This document shows positions 13,166 through 15,771 of a DNA stretch of 15,771 nucleotides, in pieces. This stretch comes from Candidatus Hodarchaeota archaeon (GTDB lineage: Archaea; Asgardarchaeota; Heimdallarchaeia; Hodarchaeales; YT1-057). A program made the position numbers and the translations under genes. Every line of letters begins with the position of its first letter. Within the stretch, counting starts at the first letter, position 1. Under the pieces are notes generated by a model. That model had not been told where the DNA came from. It did no database searches and saw nothing but the letters and a program-made list of their open reading frames with translations. Where the stretch lies: the NCBI GenBank assembly GCA_016839955.1, contig JAEOTI010000729.1, forward strand, positions 1-15,771, written 5' to 3'.

Positions 13166-15301
13166 CTAACCAGGTTGGAATGATAGAACTACTGCGTAAC
13201 CAGGATGATCATATTTATCTTTAAAATCTCCATCCGTATTGTACAGATAATCATATGGTTGTAGAATTGGTACTTTTTCACAAGAAATGAGTTTATAACC
13301 CGAAAATCCGTTTTCTCCAACCCAGCCTTCAAAATATTTGTAAAGTGCCCTGAGAGAATGCCAGGTCCAACCTGAATGGTCATCACCCCACTCATGATCT
13401 ACATGACAAGTTCCCACTACGTAATCTGGAGCATCTTTATCATCTGCTGGATGAAGGTTCCAAAGACGGAGTTGATACCAATCCCATTCATTGGGAAGAA
13501 TATCTTTGTGAGTATAAAGGCGAAAACCTGTCCTTGTTATCATATCATCACCTAAATATGTATCACGGTTTTCCCAATTATAATCAGTAGGTTTACCGAG
13601 TTTTAAATCACAAGGGTTCACTGTTTCTTGAAATATCCCTCCGTTGGTTCCCATTTGATCCCAATCATTACTCTCTGGTGCTTGATTCCAGGGATCTCTA
13701 GCAGCATTCTGGTAACTAGAGAAGAAGGGAGGGTAATCTCTGTAAAAACCTCTTTCGTTAAGCCATTTCCAAAGGACATTGAAGCTTATACCTTCTGCGA
13801 TAAGACTAACACGATCCCAATGCTTCTCTGAAAGATCAGGATTATAATGTTCAGTTCCCCAGTTATGTAACACTCCCTTATCATGTTTGAATCCTTGAAC
13901 TTCAACGATACGCATGTCTATGTTATCATTTGGAATTTCTACATTATAAATTAAAACTACATCAGTTATAGTGACTTCTAAAATGCTTTCAGGATAATTT
14001 AGAGCAAATTCAAAGTAATGTATTCCTTCAGAAAGATCGCCAAGAGTATATTCGACTATTGTTTTTTCCTCATCTACATAATCAGTTGTAGGACCGTAAA
14101 CACTTGAACTCGTACCATGCCAGAGTTTGAGCACATTTTCTGGACCAGTTCCATCATTTATACGAACTGTAGTCACCAAGCGAGCATTGGAAACCATTCC
14201 ATTAATAATTGGAACACTAATAGGATCTGTTCTAATATCATTAGAACTACCACAATAGGGTACTGGTAATTCATTATCTAGAAGATCATAAGACCGCTCT
14301 GGAATTCCTTCGTTAAAATCAACTTCATAAATATGCCCTGGCCAATATACTGAGGACCATTGGTGTACTTCGATCCGAACAAACCTTGCTGAAAAAGGTG
14401 TTAGATCATACCCCACTCCCGTTTCGAAAATAATAAGTTGTTTTTCTAACTCCACCCAACCATACGAGGCTTTATTCTTCACTGGGAACCAATCAACTTT
14501 ATTGAGACTTCCTTCGATCTTAAATTCCCAGTTTGCTTTATTACGGTCAACCGCAATCTGGATCCGATTAATCTCTTGTATTGAGTTTAATGTAAAAGTA
14601 ATCACAGCAGGGCTTGTAGTTTCAAACAAGACCATTCTCTTCGGTTCTTCAAAATATGCTCCATCATTGAGATGAGCAAGGTCTGAATACCAGGAAGAAT
14701 AGACATTTTCAGCTTCAATAGTTGTAATCAAATACGCTGGATTTAATTCTCCCCAGGCACTAACTTCGTAGATATGACCCGGCCAATAGCCACTTTGTGG
14801 TATAAACACCACTCTGAGATATTTTGCTGAAAAAGGGCTAAGATCGAACGGTGATCCGCTAGTGGGTTCAAAGTCAAGAATTTGGAGCGTATCGCCATTT
14901 GAATATACTTGTTGGTTTTTCACTAGGAAAAAATCATCTTCTTGATCAGTTAGACTTGCTTCGATCATGAATTCTTTATTAGCTAAATAATTAACCCTAT
15001 CTAGACATATCCGAATATGGTCTATAATGTAAACTCCGTCCAACTCAAAAGTAATTTTAACTGACCCAGTACTATCAAATAGAACCATTGAACCATCAAA
15101 ATATAAATCGTCATAAGCATTTTGAAGATGGTAATTGTTGTAATGATTTTTAGTTGCATCAACAGACACAAAATCTAGGTCACCCAAATCTGGTGCTACT
15201 TGTTCAGCACTACCTTGGTGGACAGTATTCCCTGGGAAATTTATCATGCTAATTAGAAAAGTAATGACAATGATAATTCCCAATTTCTGGATTGATTTCA
15301 T
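13166..15301 (-). CDS. Secreted protein with two discoidin-like (F5/8 type C) domains
   Basis: A 711-residue exported protein. Residues 1-32 are a signal peptide (basic start, hydrophobic 8-22). Two discoidin-like carbohydrate-binding beta-sandwich domains follow, about 43-187 and 190-330. Each has a VLF(D/E)-T strand, an IxFxL strand, a DR loop, PFSA(K/R)-x-(V/L)R, and an identical WPGHIYEV closing strand (173-180 and 320-327). A third beta-rich region spans about 345-470. The C-terminal region (about 475-711) is rich in Trp, His, Asp and Tyr, with CHVDHEWGDDHSGWTWHS at 622-639, and matches no family I know; it could be a metal-dependent enzyme domain. No membrane anchor is visible. GAGGG (15311-15315) precedes the ATG by nine bases. 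A surface polysaccharide-binding or -cleaving role is inferred. Confidence 0.8.
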   Translation of the reverse strand: MKSIQKLGIIIVITFLISMINFPGNTVHQGSAEQVAPDLGDLDFVSVDATKNHYNNYHLQNAYDDLYFDGSMVLFDSTGSVKITFELDGVYIIDHIRICLDRVNYLANKEFMIEASLTDQEDDFFLVKNQQVYSNGDTLQILDFEPTSGSPFDLSPFSAKYLRVVFIPQSGYWPGHIYEVSAWGELNPAYLITTIEAENVYSSWYSDLAHLNDGAYFEEPKRMVLFETTSPAVITFTLNSIQEINRIQIAVDRNKANWEFKIEGSLNKVDWFPVKNKASYGWVELEKQLIIFETGVGYDLTPFSARFVRIEVHQWSSVYWPGHIYEVDFNEGIPERSYDLLDNELPVPYCGSSNDIRTDPISVPIINGMVSNARLVTTVRINDGTGPENVLKLWHGTSSSVYGPTTDYVDEEKTIVEYTLGDLSEGIHYFEFALNYPESILEVTITDVVLIYNVEIPNDNIDMRIVEVQGFKHDKGVLHNWGTEHYNPDLSEKHWDRVSLIAEGISFNVLWKWLNERGFYRDYPPFFSSYQNAARDPWNQAPESNDWDQMGTNGGIFQETVNPCDLKLGKPTDYNWENRDTYLGDDMITRTGFRLYTHKDILPNEWDWYQLRLWNLHPADDKDAPDYVVGTCHVDHEWGDDHSGWTWHSLRALYKYFEGWVGENGFSGYKLISCEKVPILQPYDYLYNTDGDFKDKYDHPGYAVVLSFQPG

Positions 15302-15771
15302 TTTAGTTTACCCTCATGTTGTATCTTTAAAGCATCAAGCTTTCGAGCTATTCAATCAGTATTTGTCTAAGTAATGACCAGGAACAAGAATGCAGGATAT
15401 CTTAACAATAAAATTTTAAAAAATTGAATTTCTTTAGTCCAAATTTTAGAAAAAAAAATAAGAAAAATAAGAAATATTGGCCCTAAGTAGATTTTTGATA
15501 TTGATTTAGAGAAATATTAACCTTAATTGAGAAAAAAGGAAGTTTTTGCTTAAATATTAGAATAAATATGCAATTTTGTTCCATAGTATATTATAAAAAA
15601 AAATTGAAACAATATTTTTAATAATAAATATCATTATGTTTTAGGGAGAAAGGGAATGAATTTTCTAAAATTTAGTACAATAAATAGCAAATTATCTTCT
15701 TTCTTCTTCCTAAATATTAATTTCAGAATAGTTTTCTAAATTAGTTATTGAGGAGATTATTGTATTGAATC
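15302..15771. other. AT-rich gene-free end of window
   Basis: About 470 very AT-rich bases. The left part is the upstream region of the discoidin protein, with its ribosome site and a CTTTAAAG box at 15325-15332 that is too close to the ATG to be certain. A 27-codon plus-strand ORF (15656-15739) follows a purine-rich sequence but has no recognisable content. Confidence 0.6.
15750..15771 (+). CDS. Possible gene start cut by the window edge
   Basis: GAGGAG at 15750-15755 lies nine bases before a TTG at 15765-15767, followed by AAT and the window end. This is the same layout as the TTG-started ribbon gene at the left end. Only two codons are visible, so nothing can be said about the product. 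Confidence 0.3.

Noticed and set aside
15656..15739. 27-codon ORF MNFLKFSTI... in the AT-rich end
   Set aside because: It follows a purine-rich sequence, but the content is low-complexity Phe/Asn/Ser and no homologue is recognised.
1..15771. CRISPR array, tRNA, rRNA or insertion sequence
   Set aside because: No regularly spaced repeats, cloverleaf or rRNA segments, intact transposase gene or paired terminal repeats were seen on reading both strands.

Overview
The window is AT-rich DNA, most likely from an archaeon of the Asgard (Promethearchaeota) kind. This rests on several traits seen together: two predicted longin/roadblock-like proteins, several small CxxC zinc-ribbon proteins, frequent TTG starts behind good Shine-Dalgarno sites, TATA-like TTTAAA boxes, an archaeal-style secreted protein with a C-terminal membrane anchor, and a MNT/HEPN toxin-antitoxin pair. 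No rRNA, tRNA or ribosomal protein is present, so the assignment is inference.

Left part (1-4750). Two tiny zinc-ribbon genes run leftward at the edge, and one of them has no ordinary start codon close to its ribosome binding site. Next come a zinc-ribbon membrane protein (leftward) and a divergent MFS transporter, a secreted C-terminally anchored protein, a pyridoxamine-phosphate-oxidase-like flavin protein, and a convergent PlsC-type acyltransferase.

Centre (4838-8517). A compact rightward set encodes a longin-like domain joined to a two-helix membrane domain, a 58-residue tail-anchored-type protein and a DUF1295 membrane reductase-like protein. Just behind it, on the other strand, lies an N-terminal stub of a DNA photolyase gene whose remainder is missing. 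Then comes a leftward long-chain acyl-CoA ligase with a promoter that includes a 9-bp inverted repeat. The PlsC acyltransferase and the acyl-CoA ligase together suggest handling of fatty acyl chains, which is notable in an archaeal setting.

Right part (8518-15771). A gene-poor stretch may hold a broken small gene. It is followed by a leftward orphan four-helix membrane protein, the rightward MntA/HepT-like pair, a leftward longin/roadblock-like protein and a leftward Cys-rich protein with repeated zinc-binding units. A gene-free stretch of about 700 bases contains an interrupted reading frame, a mini-ORF resembling a Rossmann N-terminus and an imperfect hairpin. A large secreted protein follows, with two discoidin-like (F5/8 type C) domains and an unrecognised Trp/His-rich C-terminal region. 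The last 470 bases are very AT-rich and end with a possible gene start cut by the window edge.

The most interesting items are the longin plus membrane-domain fusion and its small partner, the photolyase stub, the orphan C-terminal domain of the discoidin protein, and the pattern of short N-terminal gene remnants between intact genes.
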